From contig NW_009799104.1 of the NCBI RefSeq assembly GCF_000213175.1, forward strand, positions 2,366,744 to 2,430,743: a stretch of DNA of 64,000 nucleotides. Direction: 5' to 3'. Numbering within the stretch: position 1 is the first letter of the stretch; each line of letters begins with the position of its first letter. Source of the stretch: Neurospora tetrasperma FGSC 2508 (taxonomy: Eukaryota > Ascomycota > Sordariomycetes > Sordariales > Sordariaceae). The notes beneath the pieces are model-generated. The model saw only the letters and a program-made list of their open reading frames with translations, ran no database searches and was not told where the DNA came from. The position numbers were made by a program, and so were the translations under genes. Positions 34,961 through 45,413 of this stretch are shown here, piece after piece.

Positions 34961-36115
34961 ATGGCGTCGCACAAGGAAATTGTGTCCTCCTTTGTTGAGG
35001 GAGCTCCCCCTGGCGAGGTGCGCATCCTACACCGACACCAACGAGCCGAATTGCGTATGCTAACATGTTGACGTACAGCTCGCCGATGTTGTTGCAGGCA
35101 CGATATTCCCCTTCGTCCTTGGATCGCGACCCTACTTTCTAACGATTCCGAGCTTTCAGACATCAAGGCCCTTACTAGCTCGACCCCTAATCTGCTGAAC
35201 GAGCTTGGACCGGCGTTCCAAAAGTACAACGAGGAACAGTTCGCGACGGTGAAGCTCCCCGGTGGTAGCCAACCTGTTATCATTAGCTCCCATAGTTCTC
35301 TGGAGGATGGTCGTTACTACGACGTCGAGAGCTCCTCGAGCTTCGCCTACGACCACATTACTCAGGTTAGCCAGCCCACTGAGCAGCCAATGGAAAACAG
35401 CGACACATGGAACAAGTCAATAACCCAAGCGACTACAGAAAGCCAGCGATGTTCAGAGTCACGTCCTAGAAGGCGAACAGACCGACCTAGTGTAAGGAAA
35501 ACAAGAACCCACGCAACATTCGAGGAGCGAAGGGCAGGGCTGATACCAGTTGCAGGAAATCCACGGTCAAGGGGCTTTCAGCCTACGTCAAGGAGCACTT
35601 TCCTAACGCCGCCTATGGCGCGTACCCGATAGAGAATGACTCCAAAATCGCGGTTGTTATTGTCGCGAACAAGTACAGCCCGAACAACTTCTGGTATGTC
35701 GCTTCGGAACGGAGCCGATTGCCTTGTCGCATACTACCCGCCTTTTGCGTTAACACAAGGTAACAGGAACGGACGTTGGCGCTCGCTATACATCTACGAC
35801 CCATCCAACAACTCCATTGAGGGCTCCATCAAGGTCGACGTGCACTACTACGAGGACGGAAACGTGCGTTTGTTGACTAACAAGACAGTCACCGCGACCG
35901 TGTCGTCAGGCACCGGCAGCGGCATTGCCAAGGAGATCTCGGTGAACGAGAAGAAGTACCAGGAGGAGTTGAACAAGAGTTTCACAAGCCTCAGCGAGGG
36001 CGCTTTCAAGGGCTTGAGAAGACAGCTGCCGGTGACGAGACAGAAAATCGAGTGGGACAAGGTCGCCAGCTATCGCCTGGGACAGGATATCGGTGGTGGA
36101 AGCTCTAGGCGGTAA
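34961..36115 (+). CDS. CAP1: F-actin-capping protein subunit alpha
   Basis: The protein forms a heterodimer with CAP2 and blocks actin barbed ends at cortical patches. Six exons give 273 aa: 34961-35017, 35079-35097, 35160-35365, 35439-35491, 35556-35693 and 35767-36115. The second exon is only 19 nt. The second intron (35098-35159) begins with GC instead of GT; it ends in AG and has a CTAAC branch site. That path yields APPGELADVVADIKAL, which fits the conserved N-terminus, and no GT donor gives the same protein. Later landmarks are NNFWNGRWRS (across intron 5), VHYYEDGNV and LRRQLPVTRQKIEW, all diagnostic of CAPZA. The protein is close to family length. It lies tandem with BCKDH E1 beta but with its own promoter. 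Confidence 0.93.
35098..35159 (+). other. Non-canonical GC-AG intron in the capping protein gene
   Basis: This 62-nt intron has the donor AG/GCACGA, a CTAAC branch element near 35138-35142 and the acceptor TTTCAG. GC-AG introns are a known rare class handled by the major spliceosome. Here it follows a 19-nt micro-exon. Confidence 0.75.
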
Positions 36116-37073
36116 TGGGTATATGGAAGGATGGACCTGAGTAATATAAGCCTAGGTAGTACGAAGGAGAGAGGGCGAGCACTGCTGGCAGTGGCCAAAC
36201 CAAATTTAAGTCAGTACAGAAGAACCAAAGAAGGAAGAGCACAGCTCACTCAAGTTTGCTGTGTCACCGGCTGTTCGGGTGTGTCCGTGATCGCTGCCCG
36301 ATGTTACAGCTGTGGGGAATTGGTTGAATGGGTCCCGCAACATTCCCTTGCTCTAAGAACGAAAACTTGTCTCGGTGATCTCCCCTCACCCAGCACTAAA
36401 TAACGAAGAAGGGGACGGGTGTCTCGAGTGCTACACACTTGCCACACATATGAATGAGTGCTGCGGGAGCTGGAAAAACAAAAACGTGAAAAAGGTGGGA
36501 GGTGCTCGCGACGCAACAGGGCGATGGAACCGAGTCGCATACCCGTGGGTGCCGTGGGATGTTCCCGGTCGGGGTTGACGCAGTGGCCACAATTTTGACT
36601 CGGAGGAGTCTTGTTGAGCGCACATGTTTGCGCCAATCACACGCCTGTGCGTATTTTGCCTGTTTCTGATTCGGTCTAGCTACCTCAGAAGGCTGCGTTG
36701 TTTCGATTTTAGGCTTGTCAAGCTATCTCCGTCGCAGTACCCAGGAGCCAGGGCAGTGGAGGTCTTGTTGCTTATGCCCCCAGGTCCCCTCCAGTCGATC
36801 CAGTCAGTTCCCCGTGAAACCATTTTTTATCTCGACTTTTTCCTCTTTCCCCCTTTCTCTGTTCTTTGCACCTCGTCGCCGGCGTTAACTTTTCCTCCAC
36901 GATCATTGCTTTCAGCGTCATCTCGGTCTTCCCATTCATCCGAATCACAGGGTAAGTCACGAAGCGCGCAATGGCCCGAATTGGGTCCTCTCCTGGCCTG
37001 TCAATCGGTTATCAGAGACCGTGCTGATGCTATCAACCACCTGTCCAAAAAGAAAGCCCACAACACCGTCAAG
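36116..37073. promoter_or_regulatory. Intergenic region and CT-rich leader of cytochrome b5 gene
   Basis: This holds the 3' flank of the capping protein gene and the promoter of the cytochrome b5 gene. A pyrimidine-rich tract at about 36828-36900 probably marks its transcription start. The frame of exon 1 is open upstream to 36624, but that part does not look like protein. Confidence 0.5.
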
Positions 37074-37748
37074 ATGTCCGCCGAGTTCACCTACCAGGAT
37101 GTTGCCGAGCACAACACCAAGAAGGACCTCTATGTCGTGATTCACGACAAGGTGTACGACATCACCAAGTTCGTCGACGAGCACCCGTAAGTTTGTCCCG
37201 CCTTCTGTGCCTATGTCGCACTCATAGCACGTCCCCTACGTTCCAGTCACGCCCCCCCGATCCCCAACTTTCCGCCTCCCCGTCATTGGACACTCGGCAT
37301 CTAGAATGAGGAAACATGTGCTGACCTGTTTTTCTTTCTTTCGTGATACACAGCGGTGGTGAGGAGGTCCTTCTTGACGTCGCTGGCCAGGACTCCACCG
37401 AGGCTTTCGAGGATGTCGGTCACTCTGACGAGGCCCGCGAAGCCCTCGAGCCCCTCCTTGTCGGCACCTTGAAGCGCCAGGTAAGAAAGAACATACATGG
37501 CTTTGGATGCCATTCGCATGTGATGATAGATCAATTCCAACTGACATGTTGCTCTTTTCAACCAACAGGCCGGTGACCCCAAGCCCAAGGCTCCCCTTCC
37601 CAGTTCTCTTGCTCCCGCTGCTCAGACTGGCACTGCCACCGGTCTCGGCATTGGCCTCTACGCCGTCCTCGTCCTTGGTGGTCTTGCTGGCTTCGCTGCC
37701 TACCAGTACCTCCAGGCCCAGCAGGGCGCCACTGCTCCCAGCGCTTAA
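37074..37748 (+). CDS. Cytochrome b5, tail-anchored
   Basis: This ER-bound haem protein passes electrons to fatty-acid desaturases, sterol C5-desaturase and P450s. Three exons, 37074-37186, 37354-37480 and 37569-37748, give 139 aa, a typical length. Introns are 167 and 88 nt with GTAAGT and GTAAGA donors. The haem ligand histidines are visible: the first in [13 protein letters not shown] (joined across intron 1), the second in [15 protein letters not shown]-terminal hydrophobic anchor of about 20 residues (around [19 protein letters not shown]) is followed by a short polar end. The start is the ATG directly before the conserved [13 protein letters not shown]. Confidence 0.95.
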
Positions 37749-39193
37749 ACGCATCCAATCGCAAATCTTCCGGTTGCTTACTGACCTATCGGCTGTCGAA
37801 CCACGCCGTGGGAGGCACGGAGGGTCCGAAGAGACGAGATCCTTTTTCCGTTGGAGACTCCGGGGAAAGGATGAGGAAATCCTGCCCAAACACACGCGGC
37901 CACCAAGAATCTACGGAAAGCATTTCAACGACTTTTCATGATCAAGAGTCTGCAACATCTCAACGACGATCCTTGCGCAACTATTTTTCTAGGTGAAGCC
38001 GAGGTATCATCGAGCTCTTTTCTTTACCGGCGGGCTATCCTTTACCCCATCTCGACGGACATGAAACACCATGAAATGAAGATGTGTGTTGAGCGAGCCT
38101 GATTGCTTCTTTCGCTGAGAAGAACAGATCACTTCACCCTTTAACTAGGTGTTAGGATATATGGGAACAGAGAGGGATCTTTATGGAAATGAACATACAT
38201 TGGTCGTTACTACCCAATTGTAATAGAGACGGTACATGTACATAGCACCGAAATACCCTTTGATGCACCTGCTTTGACATAACGTTGCCCCCAGAGTTCG
38301 TCTGTTAATAGAAGTTGCATTTGCTTACAACGAGCATCGATGCTTCTATCCCTATCTTGAAACGAGACATCATGGCTGTAGATTGGAATGCACAAATTAA
38401 TGTTTGGAACTGCCATCTCGACTCAAATCTCTATCTGTTCCCGCTCACGTAAACTTGAAGTGCTAATACTCGTCACATGTAAGTTTCTTGTAGGTGAAGC
38501 CGCGAGAAACGAGCCTTGCCTGGGAGTTGTAGCCTTTGCGTCTCACATGCAAGGTACCAGGTACTTCTTGCGTCTTCCATCCACCTTGATGAGGGTTTGC
38601 ACATCGTGTTGCTCAGTGATGATGGTGTACCACAATAAGTTAGGGTTTCTTCAGGGAAGAGATTTCAAATCGGCAAAAACAAATAAGTACAACCACCTGA
38701 AGAGTCATGAATCGAAACGCAAACCACCAAGCGAATTGGGAAGTCGCATCCCTTTAAGAGGTAGTGAGGATCACTTGCAAGGCTGAAGCGGCACCACTGC
38801 ATTCATTGCACACGCCCCTCAAATTTAGGTACCCCGTACCCCATAGCGAATCACCGTGCCGTGGCTAGCGGCATCTGGAACCCCAACCCCAGCCCCAGCC
38901 CCAGCCGTAGGTTCCAACCGTGACCTTCCCGACGCATGGGCATTCCGTCAATGATTCCACTGCATTTACATATCCTGCGACCGACTTGCACAAGAAAATC
39001 AGTCGTCATTTTTGTTCCCTTTCAACGACGAAAAACCGCCCATCAGACCTCTTTACCTTTACGAACCACCGACAAAGCCTCTTCGAAAGCGACTCTGAAC
39101 GCCCCGACAACACTCGTACCGGTACCCCTTCTGAACACCGACCCGAAACTTTATTGTCACCTGCCAAACCGACCGACATTCGAATTGCCCACG
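37749..39193. other. Intergenic, 1.4 kb
   Basis: This holds the 3' flank of cytochrome b5 and the promoter of TFIIE beta. A short (CCCCAG)n run lies at about 38881-38905. No gene seen. Confidence 0.45.
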
Positions 39194-40102
39194 ATGTCGA
39201 GCTCACTCGAGCGTCAGCAGGCGTCGTTCATGAGCAGCATGTCCGCTGCTTCCTCGAAGCTGGCGGGCACCAAGCGCGCTCTCGCCCCGCCATCGCCGTC
39301 GCCCTCGGTCGGCTCCGTCGCCTCGGCCGTCGCTGCCGGCAACGGCACCCCTCGCAAGGCGGCAGACCGCGTCGACACGCCCGCACACAACATCGTGTAC
39401 TCTCAGCCGGCCGCCACCGGCACCGGCCTCAACATCATCACACAGGTCACATACGCTATCGCCTGGCTGCGCGGCAAAGATGAGCCGCGCACGTACCTGG
39501 AAATCCTGGGCCACCTTTCGGGCCTGCACTGGAGCCCGTCGTACCAGGAGGAGTTCGTTGAAGCGATGCGCCGCACGCGCGAGATTCAGTGGATTCCCGA
39601 CCCGAACTTGAGCGAGCAGACTTGGCAGAGCGGGACGTATCTACACCGGCCCAAGGTGCCCGGCGTCCGGAACAAGACGCAGCTGCTGGCCTACCTACAG
39701 AAGAAGACAGACGCGAGCTGTGTGGGTGTGAAGGAGCTCAAGGACGGCTGGCCCGATTGCGAGAAGGCCATCAACGAGCTCGAGGCGGAGCACAAGATTC
39801 TGGTGATCCGTGTTAAGAAGGAAGGCTCGCCGCGCTATGTCTGGCTGGATGATCCCAGCTTGTTCCACGAGGTCGATCCGGAGCTAAAGGTCATGTGGCA
39901 GAAGGTCGAGGTGCCGGGAACCGATACGATTGTTCAGCGACTCAAAGCCGCATCGCAGAAGCCGGCGAGCGAGGATCCGAGGGACAAGATGACGGCTGCA
40001 CCGAAGGCGGAGAAGAAGAAGAGGGCGCAGAGGAGGACGGGCAAGGCGACGAATACGCACATGGAGCATTTGCTCAAGGATTACAGCCACATGAAGCGGT
40101 AA
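39194..40102 (+). CDS. TFA2: Transcription initiation factor IIE subunit beta
   Basis: TFIIE beta pairs with TFIIE alpha in the RNA polymerase II pre-initiation complex and helps recruit TFIIH. A single exon encodes 302 aa. The Ser/Ala-rich N-terminus (about 75 residues) is followed by tandem winged-helix regions: TQVTYAIAWLRGKDEPRTYLEIL starts the first, and RNKTQLLAYLQKKTDASCVGVKELKDGWPD the second. Then come the RYVWLDDPSLFHEVDPELKVMW stretch and a Lys-rich tail with TNTHMEHLLKDYSH, all family landmarks. The frame is open upstream to 38936; the ATG at 39194 is chosen because conserved-looking sequence starts after it. Confidence 0.92.
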   Translation: MSSSLERQQASFMSSMSAASSKLAGTKRALAPPSPSPSVGSVASAVAAGNGTPRKAADRVDTPAHNIVYSQPAATGTGLNIITQVTYAIAWLRGKDEPRTYLEILGHLSGLHWSPSYQEEFVEAMRRTREIQWIPDPNLSEQTWQSGTYLHRPKVPGVRNKTQLLAYLQKKTDASCVGVKELKDGWPDCEKAINELEAEHKILVIRVKKEGSPRYVWLDDPSLFHEVDPELKVMWQKVEVPGTDTIVQRLKAASQKPASEDPRDKMTAAPKAEKKKRAQRRTGKATNTHMEHLLKDYSHMKR

Positions 40103-40284
40103 AGGGGATTTTGCGTCACGTCGTGTGGGTCCCTTGGTTTCTCTACCGGTTTGAGAAGACCTTCAGACGGTCAACGGCAAATGAACAGTTGCGGAATCAG
40201 ACGTGGTCGTTACGGCTGGCAAGTCGAGGGATCTGGTCGCCTCACGGCTACCTCCCATCATTATTTCGGAAACACATATGGGAA

Positions 40285-40326
<42 letters not shown>

Positions 40327-40962
40327 CTTCGGCTTTTACATCCATACAACAATCACACGAACAAAGCATTTGGAAATGGCGTTTGAGAGGGAACTTCGCG
40401 GGACAATGGGGTTTTTTATACGGTCGCAATCAGAGAGACGGCTACGGGAGTAGGCAAACTCCTACGAAGGGAATCCGCAAAGAGTCATGGTATCCGAGTG
40501 GTATAATTAGTGGGTTCATTCGACTGTCTCTGTGGCCTTTTTTTTCCTCTCTTTTTCTTTCTTTCTTCTTTTCTTTTTATAGCAAAACTGGCGCGAAATC
40601 ATCAGAGGGGACTTTGAGGAACATCAGCAACGAACTCCAGGCGTCTCATCGATGCTTTCAAGTCTTGGTTTCAAGATACGCGAGATACGAACTGGGTTGA
40701 GGAGATCAGTTTAACATCATAATTTACACAAACAGCACACCCTTGAACGACCACAACTACTACTCCCGCTTGAAGTCAAATTGCATCGTGCTCAACGTCT
40801 GGTCTGTGTTCGTTTATGCACCACTACCCTCTTCACCACCTGGTATTACCTTCATGATCTATAGCCCCTTCAAGCTGGACACTTATTGAAAACTTTGTGG
40901 CTGATCGATTCCCTTCTTTCCCACGTCACATCCCGTAATGAATCTCTTCCCAAACACCCCCC
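40103..40962. other. Intergenic, convergent 3' ends, with T40 tract
   Basis: 3' flanks of TFIIE beta (+) and FMP52 (-). It contains the homopolymer at 40287-40326 and a further T/C-rich run near 40540-40580. Confidence 0.5.
40287..40326. repeat. Uninterrupted 40-nt T homopolymer
   Basis: Forty consecutive T residues lie about 185 bp after the TFIIE beta stop codon. This is the longest homopolymer in the window. It could be a slippage tract or the tail of an old minus-strand retroposed copy; no body of such a copy is recognisable next to it. Confidence 0.9.
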
Positions 40963-41691
40963 TTACTCCTTCCATTCATCCCTCCCCAACTTGACAATCT
41001 CATCCTGTTCCAACACCCACCACTTCCCCGGCGCCTTCCCCTCCTCCGCCATTTTCGCCGCCTTGACCGCCGCCCTCGCAATCACCTCCGCCTCCTGCGC
41101 AAACCGATCCTGCACGCCCAAGCTAACCCACCTCCCCAATCCCCTTACCAGCCCATACAACAATCCCTGACCCGCATGCTGCGCCTTCTCCCTCTCTCCC
41201 AAGATCAAGCCCGGCCTGAGGATGATGCCGTGCTCGAAATCCAGAGACTGAATCGTATCTTCCACTCCGCGCTTCATCTGCGAATAAGGCACCTTGGTGC
41301 TCAAAGCGCCCCTAGTCCCCGCGGACGAGATAAAGACAAAGTTCTTGACGCCCGCTTGTTGGGCGGCTTTGGCTAGGTCCACGTTGAGGTCGTGGTCAAT
41401 CTTCCACTGGTTGGTGATGCCGCCTGCCGCGACGCGAGTGGTTCCCAGAGAGGAGATGACGGTTGTCGGCAAGGGAACCAGGGAGGAGAGGAGGGTAGGC
41501 CACGTTGAGGTGGCGGCGTTGACGGTGGGAGAAAGGCGAGAGGAGTTGGTTGGGTTGGCGGGCGCGCGGCGGGAGATGGTTTGGACTTGGGAGGAGGTGG
41601 TGGGTGAGGTGAGGAGGGTTGAGAGTATGTGGGAGCCGACGAGGCCGGTTGAGCCGATTATGGCGGTGGAAGTGGGGGCGGAGGTTGACAT
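40963..41691 (-). CDS. FMP52: FMP52-like mitochondrial outer-membrane NAD(P)-binding protein
   Basis: FMP52 is an atypical short-chain dehydrogenase-like protein found at the mitochondrial outer membrane; its reaction is unknown. A single exon gives 242 aa, normal for the family. The N-terminal Rossmann motif IIGSTGLVGSHIL is the dinucleotide-binding glycine loop. A central FVFISSAGTRG and VPYSQMKRGVED give the Ser and the Y-x-x-x-K pair of extended SDR enzymes. RPGLILGERE follows, and a C-terminal helix contains EIVKLGRDEWKE. It is convergent with TFIIE beta and divergent from TSR2. Confidence 0.9.
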   Translation of the reverse strand: MSTSAPTSTAIIGSTGLVGSHILSTLLTSPTTSSQVQTISRRAPANPTNSSRLSPTVNAATSTWPTLLSSLVPLPTTVISSLGTTRVAAGGITNQWKIDHDLNVDLAKAAQQAGVKNFVFISSAGTRGALSTKVPYSQMKRGVEDTIQSLDFEHGIILRPGLILGEREKAQHAGQGLLYGLVRGLGRWVSLGVQDRFAQEAEVIARAAVKAAKMAEEGKAPGKWWVLEQDEIVKLGRDEWKE

Positions 41692-42717
41692 TTTGATGTG
41701 TTGTTTGATGTGCGTGTTATACCAAGTTTCAAAGCTGGAGTCTGTGGATTTGTTGAAATGGTGGTTGTCGGTGTGGTAAGAGAAGGTGAGGAGCTATCGG
41801 TATGAGTTGAAAGGGAGCTTAAAGATATTGGAATTCCAGTGGGGTGGGTGTTTATAGTGAAATTCACGCGAGCACAAACGGGAGGAACCGATTTGGCAGG
41901 GAAAGGTGGGGAAGACATTCATTCGGGTAACGGTGGGTGCTAGGATAGACTGCCAAAAGATGATGGCTTGACTTGACGCCATCAGTAGAGATTTTGCTCC
42001 GAGATTTCACGGAGTCGGCTCAGTTTTCACGTGTAAAGTGTGTGATAGTGTTTGATACTATGAGAAACGGAGAAGCAATTCGAAAACGGTTATTGCAAGG
42101 GTATGACTCCAGAAACCATGTGCGGACCTTTATTGGAGCCCAGCTCTCATCAAAGAGAACCCTGATGGACCCTCAAGATCAATGATCGAGCCTCAATTTG
42201 CAGCGGCTTCTCACCCCACGTCCTTCATTTGTGACCATTATCGAACAAAGTGTGATGGAAGGATTGAAATAAAATTAGTGTCATACTACAATGAACTGTA
42301 GCAATTGCCACCGTTAAGATGAGCTTCGGCAGGAATTGGGAAAATGAAGTCGTCGTACAACGGGAGCTCAATGTTAATGTCGTCATAGAAGCAGGGAACT
42401 GAACTTAAGTCATCTCGAGCACAGACCCTAACCCTGAAAACCCCCTGAAGTCCTCCCCCAGTGCCCCAGAAACCGCAAGCCCCACTCTTCCCGCAACTGG
42501 AGCGTCGCAAAAAAGAACTTTCCCAACGTCAGGCCTCGACTGAAGGTGGGGGGAAAAAAAAAGTCAACATTTGCCCTCCTGCCGGCTGAAATAAGTTCAG
42601 CACTCTCAACTTCACGGTCCTTTACGCTTTCCATATCGCACCTCCGTGGAACACGACTCTCAGTGCACCGGAAGCTTTAACTTGTCTACGTCAAAAAAAG
42701 ACTATTAAACCGCAATC
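41692..42717. promoter_or_regulatory. Divergent promoter region between FMP52 and TSR2
   Basis: Promoters of both genes lie within 1.0 kb. No distinct motif or additional gene was recognised. Confidence 0.4.
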
Positions 42718-43441
42718 ATGGCTACCCCCACCCCAGGTAAGCTTTGCGACAATGGCCTAGGAAAACGAGAGACAGTGACTAACAAACCTCTCTCCCGCTC
42801 CAACAGCAACCTGCCAATCCCAATTCGAACAAGGCGTCGCCATCGCCCTGCATCTCTGGCCCGCTCTCTCCCTCGCCGTGCAGAACAACTGGGGCGGTCC
42901 CGACTCGGCCGACAAACGCGACTGGTTCGCCGGCGCCGTCGTCGACCTCTTTCCCGACCTGAACAAAGTGCTCGCTCCTGCGTCCGAAAAGCAACAACAA
43001 CCCTCGAACACAACAAAAAAGTCCACCGACGACCATGAAGAAGCAACAGAAGAACCCGACCAGCTCGATATCGAGACCGTCCTCCTGCAAGTAATGCTGG
43101 ACGAGTTTGAGGTCAACGTCGACGACGACTCAGCCTTCGAGGTGGCCGAGCAGATCCTGCGCGTGCGCCTGGGCTGTCTGAAGGGCAAATTCGACGAGGT
43201 GGATGCGCTGCGCAGGCGGTTCGAGGGCAAGGGAGGCAACAAGCAGGTGGTGTTCAAGAAGGCGGAGGACCAGGATAACGACACGGATTGGGACACGGAT
43301 GACGACGAGGAGGTCGACAGTGATGAGGAGATGGGTGAGGCGCCGGCGTTGGTTCCTACCACGCAGCAGCCAAAGGAGAAGGTCGAGCCTGAGGTGGATG
43401 AGGATGGGTTCACCAAGGTCGTGGGCAAGAAGAGGAGGTGA
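42718..43441 (+). CDS. TSR2: Pre-rRNA-processing protein TSR2
   Basis: TSR2 is an escortin that carries ribosomal protein eS26 to the assembling small subunit and is needed for 20S pre-rRNA processing. Two exons, 42718-42736 and 42807-43441, with a 70-nt intron give 217 aa. The first exon is only 19 nt. The second starts with the conserved CQSQFEQGVAIALHLWPALS and then the diagnostic WGG motif in NNWGGPDS. DQLDIETVLLQVMLDEFEVNVDDDSA follows, and the acidic C-terminal region ends with a basic KKRR. The acidic segment fits binding to basic eS26. Confidence 0.93.
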
Positions 43442-43847
43442 ATTGGTTTTTTGTTCCTCCAAACGTGAAGGTTGAGAGGGAGGTGGGAAGGGCTGCGAGT
43501 GTGACGGGAGGATGATCATATTCCTGGCTCACCCCGGTTCGCTGAACGAAGAAGAGGGCTGGTCAGAAGGAAGAAGCAGAAGGGGGCATGAGGGAAAGAT
43601 GAAGGAGCAAGCAACATCAACTTGCTCTCTCAGGCTCTGCGCAAAGATACTTGCGGAAACAGGGTCTCGATATTAACGACAACATGCGGGCTCATCATCT
43701 TCACATCACTCCGAAACCTTGGACCATAACCAACAAAGTTAAAACGCCAACTCAAGCCAGTATTATCATCGCCCGTAAAACATTACAGTTGTGTCCAGCA
43801 CATGTACGCGCCCACCAATTCGCCCATGAACATCATTCCCCGAATCC
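43442..43847. other. Intergenic, convergent 3' ends
   Basis: 406 bp between the TSR2 and BSD-domain gene stops. Nothing notable seen. Confidence 0.5.
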
Positions 43848-45413
43848 TTACTCCCAGTCTTCCTCATCGCTGCTCTCGTCGGCCTTGCGACCCTCATTAG
43901 GACTGTTGGGCGCACGACTGGGAACGCCAGAAGCAGCGCCAACGACGTCATAGCTCGCTTCGCTGTCGGCCTGTGACTTCTCGTCGTTGGACTTTCTAGG
44001 TTCCGAGGGCTTTAGGCTGCCCTGAGCAGCCGCGCCAGTTGATGGTGGGTTGATGGTAGTGGAGGATTCGGTGGAAGAAGACCGCGCGGCCGGCTTCTTG
44101 GTGGTAGCTGGTGCAGCCTTGTCGTCCCCGGATGTCACCTCCTCCGAAGTGTTTTCCTCGTCAGAGGAGTCCTCATCCCACCCAACTTCCTCTTCAGCGG
44201 AAGCAGCTATTATAGGGTCACTTGTCAGCATATCCTTCGTAGACAGTGGGGTTAAACCAAACCCCTCGCAAAATCCATTCAAATCCATTCAACAAGGAAT
44301 TGACTTTCTTACCCTTGAGCAAATCTCTCCTCCTTGCCTCAGCCGTCTCGATGCCGTGCCTCAAGAAGTAATATCTCTTCCAGAAATCGGCATACGGCAC
44401 CTGATCAGGCACCAGCTTCTCCATCGTTGCCCTAAGCTCCGGGTACTTATCCAGATCCGCCGCGATCGCCTCCGTTTTCTGATCGACATCAAACTCCTTG
44501 ACCCAAGCGTCGTACTCCTGTCCGCTCGCGGGCTCCTTGCTGAAGCTCTCAAGGGTGGTGTGGATGACGTGTAACTGCGCGTCAAACCGCGACGTGTGAA
44601 TTACCCGCTTGCCCTGCGCGTCCTTGCTCTCAAAAAGCACGCTGTTGTTATTCCTGCCCTCCTCGGTCCGCTTGGCTGCTTCCTCTTCGCTCGGAGGCGC
44701 GATCTTGATGGCGTCCTTGAGAAAGTCGCGCAGGTTGGAGCCGAAGCGAAGGAGGGCCTCGTCGGCGGCATCCTCGGCCTTTTGGAGGTCCTTGAGACGC
44801 TTGGCGGCCTCGCCACGCAGCCGGGCAAGGACAGAGTCATCTTCCTGCTGCTGCTTCAAGGAAGCCTCGGCAGACAGGTCCTTGACGGTTGTGGGGGTCG
44901 TTTGTTCGTCTTTGGAAGCGGAAAAGGATGAAGATGAAGAGGATGAAGCTGCCGTGACTCCAGACGACGCGGCGGCGGCGGCCGAGGCAGCTGCCTGGGT
45001 GGTGGCTATGGAGAGGGCGCGGGTACGGCTGATGAGGGTGGTGCGCAGGTCGCTGAAACCGCGCGTGGCATCTTGACTGACGGCTGACAGTTCCTTTTCG
45101 GCTTCGCGGTAGACGGATTCACCCTGGATAGTGTTGGGAAGAGACAAGAGTTAGTTGGTTAAGTGCGGTGGGGTCGCGCTACTTGAAGCCTTTGTTGGTG
45201 ACGTGAAAGGCGGTGACCACATACCTGCTTCACAACATTACCGAGGAAACCACCAATTCTGGCACCCCAGGGACTGTTCGAAAAGGCTCGGTAGGCGTCT
45301 TGAAACTCGGCGTTCAACGTCGGAGGTTGAGCAGGCGTCTTGTCCGATGACGAGGAGGCCTGGTTGTCATCGGTCAAAGTCTCCTCCTGGATGTGGTCAT
45401 ATGCGACATCCAT
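43848..45413 (-). CDS. BSD-domain protein
   Basis: Three exons, 45413-45225, 45123-44313 and 44206-43848, give 452 aa. Introns of 101 and 106 nt have GTATGT and GTAAGA donors. The second junction joins RRRDLLK to [13 protein letters not shown]; using the nearer AG at 44237 would break the frame. The N-terminal segment [17 protein letters not shown] and an Ala/Ser-rich coiled region precede the BSD domain. That domain runs about residues 245-330 and ends in [18 protein letters not shown], with the invariant FW pair. The tail is acidic and Ser-rich, ending [11 protein letters not shown] domains also occur in TFIIH p62 and synapse-associated proteins; this architecture resembles SYAP/Dos2-like proteins. 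The cellular role is unclear. Confidence 0.85.

Noticed and set aside
36624-37073. In-frame upstream extension of cytochrome b5
   Set aside because: The added sequence is not protein-like and the 139-aa form from 37074 has normal family length.
44207-44240. Acceptor AG at about 44237 for the last BSD-gene intron
   Set aside because: It leads to an immediate stop (GYADK), whereas the AG at 44207-44208 restores a conserved-looking [10 protein letters not shown] sequence.
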